From positions 1 to 34,177 of the forward strand of contig JALCPO010000022.1 of the NCBI GenBank assembly GCA_022650455.1: DNA of 34,177 bases, read 5' to 3'. The DNA is from Oscillospiraceae bacterium (GTDB taxonomy: Bacteria; Bacillota; Clostridia; Oscillospirales; Acutalibacteraceae). Positions 33,225 through 34,177 of this stretch are shown here, one piece after another; position 1 is the stretch's first letter, and each line of letters starts with the position of its first letter. Made by a program: the position numbers and the translations under genes. Under the pieces are notes generated by a model. The model had not been told where the DNA came from. It saw only the letters and a list, made by a program, of their open reading frames with translations, and did not search any database.

Positions 33225-33966
33225 AATGGAATAGAATAAAGGAATTGCTGCCCCCAAGAGAAAAAGCCACAGTGTGGCAGAGCAGCAAAGGATAACCGGC
33301 AGATGCTCAACGGCATCATTTATTGGCTGAATACAGGAATTCCCTGGAAAGACCTTCCGGAATGCTTTGGCCCGTGGAGCAGCGTATAATACAGTCGATT
33401 CCGTCGATGGGCACAACAAGGGGTCTGGGAAAAATTGTTTACTGCCCTTATTGAGCAGGACATTGTGGACGAGACCACGTTAATGCCGGATAGCGCCACA
33501 ATCAAAGTGCATCAGCACGGCGGCTGTTCAAAAAGGGCCTCACGAAGAAGAAACCGGACGAAGCCGGGGAAGACTGACCACGAAGGTTCATGCTGTAGTC
33601 GATGGCCTTGGAAATCCTTTACGATTTGTTCTTTCCAGTGGAAATCGTAACGATATTTGTCTTGCAAAAACTTTGCTGGAACCGTTCGATTCGCAGGGGA
33701 AACTGATTTTGGCGGATAAAGGCTATGACAGCGACAAATTTGTCCGCTGGATCGAAAAGCGTGGCGGAATCGTTGTTATCCCCAGCCGTGTTATCGCAAA
33801 GCACCCGCGCGATATTGATAGGCATGTTTACAACGAACGGCATTTGGTTGAAAATTTGTTCTTGAAGCTTAAAAACCATCGTCGCTTTGCTACCAGATAT
33901 GAGAAAGGCGCATCCTCTTTTCTTGCTGTTACTTACCTCGCTGCTGCTCTTGTTTGGCTATTTTGA
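33225..33966 (+). pseudogene. IS5-family (IS427-group) transposase, broken
   Basis: Similarity runs through three pieces. An N-terminal piece (DNRQMLNGIIYWLNTGIPWKDLPECFGPWSSV) ends at an in-frame TAA at about 33387. The same frame then continues as YSRFRRWAQQGVWEKLFTALIEQD to HQHGG. After a frame change, GRLTTKVHAVVDGLGNPLRFVLSSGNRND leads into the DDE core with ILADKGYDSDKFVRWIE and RHLVENLFLKLKNHRRFATRYEK. IS427-type elements often join two frames by programmed frameshifting, but the TAA makes this copy defective. No gene is seen from 33967 to the end of the window. Confidence 0.85.
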
Positions 33967-34177
33967 TGGTTTGCATCCACACTCTAGGACCTTTCGCTGG
34001 TACGCCTGCCGGCCGGAAGATTTTTGCTCATTTCACTCATACTATCTTGCGCAAAGACATTGCAAAAAGCGCATCCATTCGCTGGACTTTTTCGACAGAC
34101 TGACCATACGTTGAATGAAGCGGCTTTGATTCCGAGATGGTTTTAAAATAAAAACGCGGTCGGATTCGCATGAAACA

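Overview
The window looks like a chromosomal segment of a Gram-positive anaerobe of the class Clostridia, most likely an Oscillospiraceae/Ruminococcaceae-type gut or fermenter bacterium. The grounds are strong AGGAGG-type ribosome binding sites, TTGACA/TATAAT promoters, a T-box riboswitch, an aspS-gatCAB amidotransferase block, solitary ECF S-components and a moderately high G+C content. The genus cannot be fixed from sequence reading alone.

Layout. (1) 1-2100: the 3' part of an FGGY sugar kinase and an unrecognised TIM-barrel-like protein. (2) 2176-3172: a promoter and T-box leader whose specifier reads AUG (methionine), then a tiny DUF2292/YezD-type gene missed by length filters, then a cystathionine beta-lyase (MalY/PatB) gene that has lost its middle. 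(3) 3255-9679, minus strand: aspS-gatC-gatA-gatB with its own promoter, and pepT. (4) 9690-13796: a MocR/PdxR-type regulator divergent from two ECF transporter S-components, then a MOP-superfamily flippase. (5) 13825-14504: remains of an IS256-family element. (6) 14706-15589, minus strand: a Zur-type operator on a strong promoter, a long leader, a double zinc-ribbon protein and the cysteine-free ribosomal protein S14. (7) 15607-30973: a pectin/rhamnogalacturonan utilisation region. (8) 31038-31757: a HigB/HigA-type toxin-antitoxin pair under a perfect 20-bp palindrome. (9) 31762-34000: a graveyard of IS30, IS256, IS3 and IS5 fragments with a 102-base foldback sequence.

How the sugar region works together. 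The CE12-type rhamnogalacturonan acetylesterase and the sialate-O-acetylesterase-like (CE6/SASA) enzyme would remove acetyl groups. The GH4 enzyme with a CHEV motif (alpha-galacturonidase) would release galacturonate. KduI and KduD would convert the unsaturated-uronate product to 2-keto-3-deoxygluconate. RhaA, RhaB and RhaD would take L-rhamnose to dihydroxyacetone phosphate and lactaldehyde. Control is by one LacI-family repressor with two operator-like sites and three AraC-family regulators, two of them overlapping genes. No polysaccharide lyase, sugar transporter, KDG kinase or KDPG aldolase is visible, so the pathway must be completed elsewhere.

The observations most worth following are the methionine T-box locus with a gutted MalY gene, the Zur-type control of a zinc-ribbon/S14 pair, and the acetylesterase that carries three degenerate SLH-like repeats but no visible signal peptide. 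I did not find a clearly new defence or RNA system in this window.
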